Source: Shinisaurus crocodilurus
Lineage: Eukaryota > Chordata > Lepidosauria > Squamata > Shinisauridae
Reading direction: 5' to 3'
Length of the DNA: 64,000 nt
Assembly: GCA_021292165.1 (NCBI GenBank)
Contig: CM037880.1
Coordinates: 25,942,051-26,006,050 of the forward strand
A program made the position numbers and the translations under genes. This document shows positions 11,191-21,332 of the stretch, in pieces. The notes beneath the pieces are model-generated. The model was given only the letters and a program-made list of their open reading frames with translations, was not told the origin of the DNA and made no database searches. Within the stretch, counting starts at the first letter, position 1. Each line of letters begins with the position of its first letter.

Positions 11191-11760
11191 TGTAGAGATA
11201 TGTAGAGTACAGGGGAAAATAAAGTACAAACTCCCAGATAATGATTACATAAAAAGTCCCAGCTTTTGCAATTTTATACTCACTGCCTCAAACCTGGCAG
11301 GCTTCATTTATCTCCCTTCATGTTTTTAGCAGAACCTTCACAGTTTTTCACGGAGATTCTCTTTCTTCCTCTCATCCAAAACCTTATCTTGTTTCTCATT
11401 CTCCCTTCTGCATTTGGTAAACTTTCCAGGTCTCCTGCACCCCTCTTCTCTTCTGTTGTGACTCCAAATGTAAACAAGAACTTCTTCTTAGCCAAAACTC
11501 CAATAATTAGTCATTTGAATTACATTACTTTTTAGCTGTGGAGCTCCAAACAAACACACCTTGTCACCCGGCGGCACTTCCGGTTCCTGTCAACTGAAGA
11601 TCACAATTTATGTTGAAATGTGTTATAATAGTATTGTATGATTGTAAAGGTCAAAGAAGGAAGTTTCTGAGTCATAGATAATATTGCTGAGTGCTGTGGC
11701 ATTCCACATGTTCAGGGGTTTGTACGCCTTAGTTTCAGTGAATGGGTGAACACTTGGAGG

Positions 11761-12129
11761 CAGGACTGGCATCATAGGTAGGCATGATTGGGCACCTGCT
11801 GTGGGCCCATACCTCAACATGGGCCCACTGACAAGAGCATGCTGGACTTGCTCTTCCTCTTCACCACTGCAACCTGCTTGTTCACCTGCCTCTTGCTCTG
11901 GCCCAGACAACAGTGGTGGTGAGAAGGAGGGACAGCAGATGCGCAGCCTACTTGCTCACTGGCTCTCCACCTGTTAAGCAAGCAAGTAGTACCAATGATG
12001 AGAAAGAGGAGGAGGAGGAGATGCAATAGCAGCTGCTGGTAATGGCGGTGAGAAGGTAGACTCACCGAGGGAGGGGCCCCATTGAGGGTGTCCTGCCCAA
12101 GAGCCCTTCAAAACCTGGAGCTGGCACTG
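11761..12129 (+). mobile_element. Non-autonomous hAT, 370-bp family, complete copy
   Basis: A 369-bp element from CAGGACTGGC to GCTGGCACTG, flanked by a perfect 8-bp duplication CTTGGAGG at 11753-11760 and 12130-12137. This copy defines the limits of the family that recurs at 3096, 13941, 41218 and 50728. No transposase is encoded. Confidence 0.9.
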
Positions 12130-12139
12130 CTTGGAGGTA

Positions 12140-12393
12140 CAGTCATGCCTTGGATTGAGAGCATAATTCATTCCGGAAACGTGCTTGTAATCCAAAACAC
12201 TCTTATATCAAAACGAACCCCCCCCCCCAAAAAAATTGTACAGAGATTTTTAATTTAAGCCGTACTACAGTACTTGTATTGCAAGACATCGCTTGTATAT
12301 CAAGTAAAAAAAAAATTTAAATAAATATTTAAAAATGTGCTTGTCTTGCAAAGCGCTCTCAAACCAAGTTACCTGCAATCCAAGGTATTACTG
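12140..12393. mobile_element. Mariner/Tigger-like MITE, 254 bp
   Basis: The ends CAGTCATGCCTTGGATT and AATCCAAGGTATTACTG are inverted repeats flanked by TA on both sides. The interior is two complementary arms carrying CTTGTAATCCAAAAC-type blocks around a poly-C and AT-rich centre. It begins two bases after the duplication of the neighbouring hAT. Confidence 0.75.
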
Positions 12394-12480
12394 TATATGA
12401 TAGATCTCATGCCTATAGCTCAAAAGGGGTTACTTAGGGCCGTCCACACATGAAGCCCTACACAAAAAGCACACGATGAA

Positions 12481-12620
12481 CAGGGGTGGGCATCTTGTGA
12501 CTCTCCAGATGTTGTTGGACTGTAACTCCCATCAGCCATAGCCAGCATAACCAATGGTGAGGACTGAGAGCTGTAGCCCAAAACACCTGGAGGGCACCAG
12601 ATTGGGGAAGGCTAGTTTAA
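12481..12620. mobile_element. hAT foldback element, mismatched ends
   Basis: The left end CAGGGGTGGGCATCTTGTG belongs to one foldback subfamily, while the right end GGCACCAGATTGGGGAAGG belongs to another. The inner ACTCCCATCAGCC arms still pair. No target duplication is evident, so it may be a recombinant or eroded copy. Confidence 0.55.
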
Positions 12621-13200
12621 TACATCAAGGAATGCAGGAGTTTCAACAAACAAGGGAGGTTATCCTTATGAGAACTGGAGGAGAAATTGTCCTAGCTAGG
12701 AGAAGAGCAGGGCCGGCTCTAGCATTAGGCAGAGTGAGGCAATCGCCTAAGGTGGCAGATGCCAGGGGGCTGTGGTGACGGCCTCCCAGCTGTTCCTTCT
12801 AAACTTCCTGGCTATTCCCTTCTGCTTTAGGGCAGAGCTGGCCTTGGACACAACCAGTCCGAGGCCCCCTAAACTAGCCAGCTGCTTCAGGTGTGGTGGA
12901 AGCCACTATCCTATCACCGGTGATGAAGCAAGATTCAGCTGCCAGATTCAGCCGGCTTCTGTATATATCATGGGGATGGAGCACCATCTTGTCCAGAAAA
13001 ATGCCTCGGCCTGGAGAGGCCCGTTTACCTTTGACAAACATAAACGTTCTCAAACACAAGGCAAAAGATGATTGGTAATTCATGTCAATCTGGATTTGGA
13101 TCCCTTGAACTTTAACTGATGGCTTTGCCTCACTCTAACCTGATCTGTAACTGAAATCAATAAGCTCAGCGTAGGGGTGGGCAGACTTTAGGCTTGCAGG

Positions 13201-13250
<50 letters not shown>

Positions 13251-13940
13251 GAGTTCCACCAACCAGAGCCAGGCACAAAATACACAGTTAGAGTTGTTCC
13301 CAGTCTACTTTCTGCTCACTCCAATTCAGAGCTGTTCTGTTGCTCCAGTCCTAGAAAATGGGGCAGCATGTCTATAATGTCTTAATACAGACATATAGTT
13401 ATATAGAGGCACACCTGTGCTTCTTCCACACCTGTAAATGCAGCTGGAGAGCTTTTGGCAAGGGGACTGCATATTTAAATGGTTCTCCATATTACTAATT
13501 CAGACTCAGGCAGTCAGAAAAACAAAAACATGAAAGTGTTTGTTATCAGTAGTAGTTTTTTGTCCATGTTGGAAAAACGCCTGAGTGTAGGATGTTTCCT
13601 CTTCACCTCTGACTCATTCAGCATTTGTATCAGTTGCTATTTCTGTATCCCATCAGGTGACAAGTGGATTAATACATTTAGTAAACCACACACCAGCTGG
13701 AAACATAAGTTCATCACAGTGTGTTTCATAACCCCATTCCCAAGGGCCCGGCTGTGCAAGTCCCAAGGTGAGTACGTAATAGCCAACATGGGTAGTCACG
13801 TTGCTTTAATGTATAACATCCTAAGTGCTTATTGACATTCGCATTTAAATGAAGGGGACACAAGTGAGCTCTATGAAGTAATAAACTGGTTGGAGAGAGT
13901 GAATAGGTGTGATCTCACTCAGAAGACTAGTGATCATGAT
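12621..13940. other. Stretch with no recognised gene
   Basis: It contains hAT-like left ends near 12707 (CAGGGCCGGCTCTAG) and 13174 without partners, and the ATC array at 13201. The 118-codon frame at 13479-13835 has no recognisable family and looks incidental. Confidence 0.4.
13201..13248. repeat. (ATC)16 microsatellite
   Basis: Sixteen perfect ATC units, 48 bp. In one frame it reads as a polyhistidine run, but nothing suggests that this is translated. Confidence 0.95.
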
Positions 13941-14474
13941 CAGTGAGGACTCTAGGTTTTTAAGGGCCCTTGGGCAACAGACCCGCAATGGGCTCCCTCC
14001 CTCAGTGAGCCTACTTTCTCACCACAACTGCTATTCTTCTTCAACCTCTTTCTCATCATTGCTGCCACTTGCCTGAGTGACAGACAGAGAGCCACGGATC
14101 AAGCAGGAAGTGGTATCTACTGACAGGCCTGTCTGTGGCTTATGCTGGCTCAGCTTGACTGAGCGTGGAACGCTAAGCAGGGTCAGGCCTGGTTATTACT
14201 TGGATGGGAGACCCCTCCTCTAGTTTCCTGCATTCAGCAGGGGGTTGGACTCGATGGCCTTGTAGGCCCCTTCCAACTCTATGATCTATGAAATCTATGT
14301 TCCTCCTCCTCACCACCACCACCGTGGTCTGGGGCAGAGTGAGAGGCAGGTGAACAAGCAGGTTGCAATGGCGAAGAGGAGGAGCAACTCCAGGGAGCTC
14401 TTGTCAGTGCGCCCCTGCTGGGGTGTGGGTCTTTGGCAGGTGCCCAACCGTGCCTACCCTTGACGCGGGCCCTG
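13941..14474 (-). mobile_element. Non-autonomous hAT, 370-bp family, split by a 5S-SINE
   Basis: Minus-strand copy bounded by CAGTGAGGACTCTAGG and GCGGGCCCTG, with a perfect 8-bp duplication ATCATGAT at 13933-13940 and 14475-14482. A 5S-derived SINE interrupts it at about 14125-14299, after which the family sequence resumes at TTCCTCCTCCTCACC. Confidence 0.88.
14125..14299 (+). mobile_element. 5S rRNA-derived SINE with CR1 tail
   Basis: The 5' part carries the 5S rRNA internal promoter: a box A region (GCTAAGCAGGGTCAGGCCTG), an intermediate element and a box C (CTTGGATGGGAGACC). The 3' part (GGGGTTGGACTCGATGGCC onward) is a CR1 3' end finishing in GATCTATGAAATCTATG. It is nested in the hAT at 13941-14474. 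Confidence 0.88.
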
Positions 14475-15140
14475 ATCATGATCTTCCTGAGTTGGAGACA
14501 TCAGGTTGGAGGGTGGCAGGGTGAAAAAAGAAAACAGGGCTTCCGCAACTTTCATAGGTAGAAGAAGGAATTCCAACAGATGTAGCTTGCATGCCAAGCT
14601 ACCTATATCTGCTGACATTCCCCCTTCTGCACCGGGGGTGGGGGTGCAGGGAATGCCAGCAAGCACATTAGTTTCGCACACACACCCGTCCTTCTTGTCC
14701 TCCATGAGCTGGAGGGATAAGTTCTGAAGTGGAGAGCCTTTTCTTCTCGTGTAAGATCCCTACACAATTTGGAACCCTCGAAAATCAGGATCTTACATCA
14801 TATGGGAACCCACCCACCCACCCCATTTAGAGAAGGCTCTCAGTTTCGGAAGCGATTCCTCTGAGTTGTAGAAAACGATGAGCTGGGAGTAGCTAACACA
14901 CTTCTCCTTGTACTCACCCCTCCCCATGCAGGTTAAAGACAGAACTAGAACACCTGAATAGAGGTTCTAAAAAAGTGAACAAACTAGAATGCCAAGATCC
15001 ACCAACCACAGCCAGGTGCAGAACCACTCAGAATTAAAGAACAGGGTGGCTCTGAGCATGTTCTTCTGAGGCAAGAAATTTGATTTCAGTGCCAGACTAG
15101 AGATGTGAAAGTTGGGGGAGGGGGGAACAGACCTCCACCC

Positions 15141-15142
<2 letters not shown>
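14475..15142. other. Stretch with no recognised gene
   Basis: Ordinary sequence with no family-specific motif, RNA gene or inverted repeat recognised. Confidence 0.4.

Positions 15143-15184
<42 letters not shown>
15143..15184. repeat. (AC)n microsatellite
   Basis: A perfect AC repeat of about 42 bp. A CCCA-rich tract (15238-15265) follows downstream. Confidence 0.95.
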
Positions 15185-15186
<2 letters not shown>

Positions 15187-15733
15187 TCCCCATGGGGGGG
15201 GAATTTTAGGGGAAAGTTCTTTTCTAATATTTCCCCCATCCCCCACCCACCCACCCACCCACCCCTGGATTTTTCTGGGCCTTCAGTCTCTAGCCAGAAC
15301 TGAATGGAGCTCAACGACTATAAATGGGAAAGCTTCATATTTCCAAAGTGAGACTAGGATTTGGCCTCTGCATCAAATCAGCCAGCCTCTAAATTGGTCC
15401 GAGGAAAATCAGGTTGTTCACCAAATCAGAAACCTTCGCTGATCTACTGCAAATCAGCCAGAGATCTACCAGTTGATCCTTGCAAACCTCCTGCCCTCTC
15501 CTCTTCTACACAGCTATTAAAGGTGCAGGATTCCCAGCCACTTTTTCACTTAGCCACCCGACCTACCACAGTGCAATCATCCCTCCCAAAAGGTTGACAA
15601 TGTTTTAAAAATTAACCTCCTCGGCTTCTGTGCACCTGCCACCAAGAAAAGCAAGCGAGTCATACTCTCCCAATCTCTTTATCTCCATGTTGGGAATAGG
15701 GTGCCCTACTTCACAGAGGGCAGTCCTCTATTT
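15185..15733. other. Stretch with no recognised gene
   Basis: It contains a segment near 15500-15560 (CTACACAGCTATTAAAGGTG) that is loosely repeated at 43570. This hints at an unclassified dispersed repeat. No coding evidence. Confidence 0.35.
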
Positions 15734-15828
15734 CAGTGTTCTCCAACCTTGGCCCCCCAGATGTTTTTGGCCTACAACTCCCAGCATGCCCCAGCCAACA
15801 TCTGGGGACCCAAGGTTGGAGAACACTG
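15734..15828. mobile_element. Non-autonomous hAT foldback element, 95 bp
   Basis: CAGTGTTCTCCAACCTTGG and CCAAGGTTGGAGAACACTG are almost exact inverted arms. A perfect 8-bp duplication CTCTATTT lies at 15726-15733 and 15829-15836. It is the shortest delimited hAT derivative in the window. Confidence 0.92.
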
Positions 15829-15836
15829 CTCTATTT

Positions 15837-16725
15837 GAAATGCTGCCAGAAGACAGCTCTCTGTTTCAAGGTGTCCTCCATTTGAAGGACTGTCCGGTCT
15901 AAGTCTGGTATAAAGATAAAGAACCATAAGATGGGAGAGCGGCACCGGACAGTAGACTGGACAGCAGCTCACCTGGTCACAGCCTTCCACACTATGGTGA
16001 GATGTACTATCTATCTATTCAAATTATAGTAATTATTTCTAAATTTGCATCTATAGATATAAGTTGCAGGTGCAAATGTTATGCAATTGGGGTCCTCTTT
16101 GGTCCACTTTTTGGGGGGTGCCTGAGTGACCACCCTCATTGGGGAAAGTCTCACTCACTGTTGTCAGAGGAGTTGGCCCAGAACAAAAGTAGCAACTCTA
16201 GGAATGGTGGGGACGGACGGACCTGAGCCGTTGGGCTTTGCATCCCGCAGCAAGGGCTGCCCCACTCCTCAATCCCATCTGGACAGGTTAAAAGCTATTG
16301 ATACTGGTTTAGGAATGATTCCCAAATAGGGTTAGCGGGGAAATTATTGCACCAGCTATTCCACCGAAATAATAAGAGACTGTCCGCATGAAAGCCGAGA
16401 TATTCTGGAATAAAAGGTGCTACCAACTCTAGTGCAAATGTTAACTGTCCTGAGCATGATGTAGATTTTACGCAAATGGGGGGGGGGGGGAGGTAAGCCA
16501 CCATTACAGTTCCAGGAAGTGGTTTTAGCAGAGTGGGTTGGAGCCAGATGTGGGTACATACAAGTGGGCTGGCCGAAGCAGACTCCCCCACACCCTGCTC
16601 CCCAAGGCAGCCCCTCAAGAATGCTACACAGAAGGTTGGAGGACCCTGCTGAATGGGATAGGCTTTGGTGCAAGGGGGGAACAGGGAGATCCCTGAAAAT
16701 CAGGCAGAAGCAACTTACATAAGTG
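15837..16725. other. Stretch with no recognised gene
   Basis: A segment at about 16575-16680 (ATGCTACACAGAAGGTTGGA) is related in reverse to repeats at 16985-17160 and 38795-38990. A G13 run lies near 16480. Nothing else is assignable. Confidence 0.35.
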
Positions 16726-16955
16726 AACATAAGAAGAGCCCTGCTGGATCAGACCAAGGGTCCATCTAGTCCAGCATTCTGTTCACACGGTGGCCAACCA
16801 GCTGCCCGCGGGAAACCCACAAGCAGTGCAACAGCACCCTCCCACCCATGCTCCCTGGCAACAGTTACTGGTGTACGTAGGCATACTGCCTCTGACACTG
16901 GAGGTAGCATATAGGCAATCAGGACTAGTATCCATTGATAGGACTAGTAGACATT
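16726..16955 (-). mobile_element. CR1-type LINE 3' end (subfamily B)
   Basis: The minus strand ends with TCTGATCCAGCAGGGCTCTT and a TATGTTC terminus, and matches the plus-strand copy at 27000-27284 and the minus copy at 45762-46366. Only about 230 bp of 3' sequence is retained. Confidence 0.7.
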
Positions 16956-16984
16956 GAGAGCTGGAGCTCTGCTCATGGAAGGTG

Positions 16985-17160
16985 CCTCCGCTCAATTTGG
17001 GGGGATCCCATCTTCCCACTCAGTCCCCCCCCCGGTCTACCCCATTCAGCAGGGGGGCACCTTCTGTGTAGCATTTTCAGGGGGTTGGAGGGACGCCTGT
17101 GAGGCGAGAAGTGGATGTCCGCTCCTGCTCGCCCAGTTGCATGCACCTAAATCTGGACCC
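16985..17160. repeat. Unclassified dispersed repeat, copy 1
   Basis: It shares AAGGTGCCTC...CCCATTCAGCAGG...TTCTGTGTAGCAT blocks with 38795-38990. The ends are not defined. It may be an old non-autonomous DNA element. Confidence 0.45.
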
Positions 17161-17209
17161 AACCCATGGTGTCTATGTACCGGTATGTGTTTAAATTTAC
17201 CGGCCCTAT

Positions 17210-17338
17210 TCCTTTAACAGCCTGCCGTGCAAAAATTAAGACGGGAAGCTTTCCCCAGCATTTAGTCTCTATGTCAGGAAAAAGCTTTCCCTGTTTAATT
17301 TTTGCATGCCAGGCTACCGTTAAAAGACACAGGAGCTG
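17210..17338. mobile_element. Palindromic repeat, possible MITE
   Basis: Arms of about 45 bp (TTTAACAGCCTGCCGTGC... and ...GCATGCCAGGCTACCGTTAAA) face each other around a short loop. The class is unknown and no target duplication was assigned. Confidence 0.55.
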
Positions 17339-18011
17339 AGCTAGTTAAAAAAAAAAATAGGTGGCTATTTTAGCCAGGCAGGGCTTTCAAAAAACAAGTA
17401 CCGGTACGTAATATTCACTGAGACCACAGTTTGCATTATGTTGGCAAACACTGCCTCAAACAGTTTCACACTGGCCTGGACTCAACTTTTGGAGTGAGAG
17501 AAAAATCCAACCCACAAAACCTGTTCCTCATCTAAACCATCAGGTTGTTTGAAGTTAACTTTGTTGCAAAAGTAGGCTCATGACAGCCACTTGGCTAACA
17601 GTGACGCATCGGTGATGGTTCTCTTCTAAAGATGTGCACGAGTAACAGTGGTTGAGGCAAAATACGAGCCTAATTACACACCTGAATCACAGGGCCAGTT
17701 GCCTGGGAACCAGCCCAATTGACATAAAACAGGCCTCCTGTCCAAGTAAGATGAGGAAACGCTAGCAGGGCAGGCAAACACCGCATCTCTGTGTCCTGGC
17801 CAGTCAAGGCGTCTTTTAACTTCACTTTAACAGGAATCGCCAAATCACACCATTTCGTATTGTGTAAGCTGCCATGAATATAGCTCTGCTGAAGGGACGC
17901 CGTGGACTTAAATAAATAAACCAAGAGGCCAATGCTGTATTTGGAAAGCAGTCTGAACTAGGGATATTACAGTCTGGATTAGGCAATGGTGAAACCAACC
18001 ATGACTTGGGA
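17339..18011. other. Stretch with no recognised gene
   Basis: No family signature was recognised on either strand. Confidence 0.4.
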
Positions 18012-18155
18012 TGGGCGAGAGGAAAGCTAAGCAGGGTCAGGCCTGGTTATTACTTGGATGGGAGACCCCTCCTCTAGTTTCCTGCCCTGAGCAGGGGGTT
18101 GGACTCGACGGTGGCCTTGCAGGTCCCTTCCAACTCTATGATCTATGACTCTATG
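18012..18155 (+). mobile_element. 5S rRNA-derived SINE, 5' part damaged
   Basis: The promoter block GCTAAGCAGGGTCAGGCCTG and box C are intact, and the CR1 tail ends ATGATCTATGACTCTATG. The first roughly 20-30 bases of the consensus are replaced by unrelated sequence. Confidence 0.82.
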
Positions 18156-19329
18156 GCTCCAGCCAGGTGCAGCGCTGCCAGGATTGGGATTCCTGGGCCA
18201 GACTTTTTGTAGTATTGGACATCCTATGTATGTTTTGAGAGAAAAAGGTCCTACAACTCTGCATTCTGAGAGTTACAGGATTTTTTTCTGTCTAAACATG
18301 CATAGGATTGCATTGTTATTTACAAATAGACAAGTAGACCATAGGGGGAAGCAAACAACGTAGCATTCCTAGCAGGCCGTGGGTCTGCCCAATCAACAGA
18401 GAGAGGCCCCCAGCACCCCCAAATGGGTTTAGTCTTTTGTTAATTTCCTGCCTCTCTGTGTCTCTTTGCAAAACTGCCATTTCTTTCACACACATACCTT
18501 AAGATAAGACCCACCTTTTGATGGGGTGGTGGTGATGAAGGATGAATCACCTGCTGCAGGTGGTGCCCAAATTCCAAGGGATGATCTCTGCACTCCACAA
18601 CCATTAGCTCCTCTTGTGGGGACATCCTGAGCCATTCACAAGCCAGTTCCCTAGCAAAGGACATGACTGGCACAGCTTACCCTGCATTCATGATGCTTTG
18701 AATTCATTGTGCGCTGGGTTCAGAGAGCAATCTCTTGGACCCAGTTAGAGATGGGCAAATCTGACCATTTTGGTTTCGCATTTTCCCAACCATTCATTTG
18801 TTTCAGCCTGTTTCTGTGTCGGTTTGCGAATAAATGCAGTTGATCCAGCGTACATCTGGATCCAACCCCTAGCGTGTGCAGCTTTTGCAAGAAATTATCC
18901 CCTAATGTAAAAAATGTTTGTGTGCACTTTTCAGCTGCTAATGGCACTGCAAAATTCTGAAAAGTGCAGATTTCAGTGTGCAAGTGTGTTGCTGTGCCTT
19001 TGTTTGTGGTGGTGGAGGAGGAGGACATAGGGCAACCGAGCACGAGTGTGTTTGGGGCGGGGCGGGGCCAGGCACCTGTCATCTGCAGCCTAGACCAGCT
19101 GTGCTGACTTGCCAATCAGCTCTTCAGACACTGGAAGCAACTGTTGTTGCAAATCAGCCATAGCAAATACGCTCCTGCCAGCTCCTCGACCCAGACTCGT
19201 GTATTTTGGCCCCAGCTCGACTTTGATTACTCTGCAGTGTGCTCCTCTACTGGTTTGTGTTTTCTGATTTCAGATGGATATTTTGTCCAAAACATAAAGT
19301 CCTCAACGGCAGAACAGGCGGAAGATAAT
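18156..19329. other. Stretch with no recognised gene; one possible exon
   Basis: A 77-codon minus-strand frame at 18440-18673 is bracketed by a CCTTTGCTAG acceptor-like site and an AAAAGGTGGGTC donor-like site. I cannot identify its product and treat it as unproven. The rest shows nothing recognisable. Confidence 0.3.
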
Positions 19330-19500
19330 TAAACCTAAATTACAACGGCTGTGAAGGCGGATGAAGGCTGCAGCAGAGAATGGTTTTCCAATCGTCAGGG
19401 TAACCGTGCCATTGGATTTCTGCCGTACTCTGTCAAGTTTGTGTGGTGATTCGTTGTGCACCGATCTCCCCACATAAAACAGTTTCACGCACAGGCGTCT

Positions 19501-19572
19501 TCCAACCCAACCCATCCAACCCAACCCATCCAACCCAACCCAACCCAACCCAACCCAAACAAACAAACAAAC
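19501..19572. repeat. (CCAAC)n / (AAAC)n simple repeat
   Basis: A CCAAC-rich tract with interspersed CCATCC units passes into an AAAC tract. It lies in or just upstream of the presumed 5' UTR of the LINE beginning near 19.8 kb. Confidence 0.85.
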
Positions 19573-19823
19573 AAAAAAAGACCCATGGCGACTGGCGAAT
19601 GGCAACGGGGGCAGGACTGTGAATCTGGAAGCCCCTAGTCATGGACCAGCACATGGGCGGTGGATGCAGACTCAGTCGCCCTGTTCAAGGAACGAGGTAG
19701 TCGAGCAGCTCGGCAGCTGTATCCATGACTGAGCAGCCCTATTTAGGATCCACTCTGCTCACCCCGTATGGGGAGGGGGCTAGAAAAGGTGCCCTAAACA
19801 TAGTCTACCTCTTTCTCCCCTGA

Positions 19824-21332
19824 CTGGATTACCGCGTCCAGTGGGGTCACCAATTTAGCGGTCGAAAAAGACATTTGAATTTTGGAACATGGAATATACG
19901 GACATTGCTGGATAACATAGATAGTGAACGCCCTGAGCGTAGGACTGCTATTATTGCAAGGGAGCTGAGACGGTTTAAAATTGACATAGCAGCACTTCAA
20001 GAAACTCGAAAGGCAGGAGAGGGACAGCTGAAAGAAGAAAAAGGAGGTTATACCTTCTTCTGGAAAGGACTACCTGAGCAAGACCGACGAATACATGGTG
20101 TAGGCTTTGCCATCAAAAATGAACTAGTGAACTCTTTGTCAGAAGTTCCTACTGGCATTAACGAACGCCTGATAACTCTTCGATTAAAGCTCGCCAATAA
20201 CCAACAGGTAACTATTTTGAGCGCTTATGCACCAACATTAGATGCTGATGATGACATCAAGGAAAGTTTTTACAGCCAGTTGGACACTCTCCTGTCAGAG
20301 ATACCTAAGGAGGATAAAATTATCCTCCTGGGCGATTTTAACGCAAGAGTCGGGCGTGACTTTGATTTATGGCCAGAAACTATTGGAAAAGACGGAGTTG
20401 GTAATAGCAACCCGAACGGACTCTTACTTTTGTCTATATGTGCAGAGCATAATCTCACTATCACAAACACGCTCTTTCGACAAAAGAATAAGTTTAAAAC
20501 ATCATGGCAGCACCCACGGTCAAAGCACTGGCATCTTCTGGATTATGTAATTGTCCGTGTTAGAGATCGCCGCGATGTACTTCTTACTAGGGCCATGGTG
20601 AGTGCCGACGACTGCTGGACAGACCACCGACTAATCCGGTCCACAATGGTTATCAACATTGCTCCCCAACGTAGGCTTCAAGGAAGGAAACCAAGGCGTA
20701 AAATGAACATCCAAGTCCTTCAAGATCCTATTAAGCAAACTCGTCTTCAATCACTTCTTAAGGAACATCTACCTACGGAACCTCCTGACAACATTGAGGA
20801 CCATTGGTCTAAGCTGAAAACCTCCATTACTGCAGCTTGTGAACAAACTATTGGATATGAAACTAAGAAACATCAGGATTGGTTTGATGAAAATGACAAT
20901 GAGATTAAATATATAATTGACCAAAAAAGGAAAGCCTTCCAAATATGGCAAAATGATATTAACTGCGCTGCCAAGAAAAAAACCTACGCTAGCGCAAAGG
21001 CTGAGGTCCAAAGAAGAACAAGAGAACTTAAGAACGCTTGGTGGAAAAAGAAAGCTGAAGAAATTCAACAACTTGCAGAATCTCATGATGCACGGGGCTT
21101 TTTTAAGGCCACAAGGGCCATTTATGGACCAAAAACCTATGGTACAAACCCTTTACAATCAAAAGATGGCACCAAACTCTTAAAAGACAAAGAGTCTATT
21201 GCACTGCGTTGGAAAGAGCACTATTATGACCTTTTAAATCGTAAATCTAAGGTGGATAATGAGATTTTTTCGCAAATCCCGCAAAAACAAATTAAGAGGA
21301 ACTTGCAATACTCCCCACTTTGGATGAAGTAA
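19824..21332 (+). pseudogene. LINE endonuclease domain and linker
   Basis: The open frame runs from after a TGA at 19821 to 21332. The protein starts around NFGTWNIRTLLDN and shows the APE endonuclease boxes in order: LQETRKAGEG (the catalytic Glu), SAYAPT, GDFNARVG (residues about 153-160 from the TTG at 19875) and TDHRLI (about 249-254). These boxes form the metal-binding active site that nicks target DNA to prime reverse transcription. A basic linker of about 200 residues follows. There is no ATG at the conserved N-terminus, so the true start is unclear; the element may use an upstream frame or be 5'-truncated. The frame is lost near 21296, where losing one base separates it from the reverse transcriptase. 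Confidence 0.85.

Larger units (their letters stand above)
5790..11540 (-). mobile_element. Decayed two-ORF LINE, Vingi-like
   Basis: Minus-strand fragments in the right order give an ORF1-like region (about 11051-9999), an APE-type endonuclease (9664-9012), a reverse transcriptase (8560-6694) and a C-terminal zinc knuckle (6126-5960). The LLSTSQVDLRRLL block and the C-terminal CXC/H/C knuckle resemble Vingi elements of the I group, known from reptiles and hedgehog. That clade call rests on recall and is moderate. Stop codons and frameshifts are numerous. Younger insertions are a hAT MITE (6457-6604), a LINE tail (about 7352-7415), a SINE (7593-7835) and a mariner MITE (8102-8269). Confidence 0.65.

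Noticed and set aside
13194..13385. Polyhistidine protein
   Set aside because: The histidine run is a translated (ATC)n microsatellite with no other coding support.
13479..13835. 118-codon frame as a possible secreted or cysteine-rich protein
   Set aside because: No signal peptide, no regular cysteine pattern, no splice or promoter context; consistent with chance.
19501..19560. Telomere-like array
   Set aside because: The unit is CCAAC/CCATCC, not the vertebrate TTAGGG complement.
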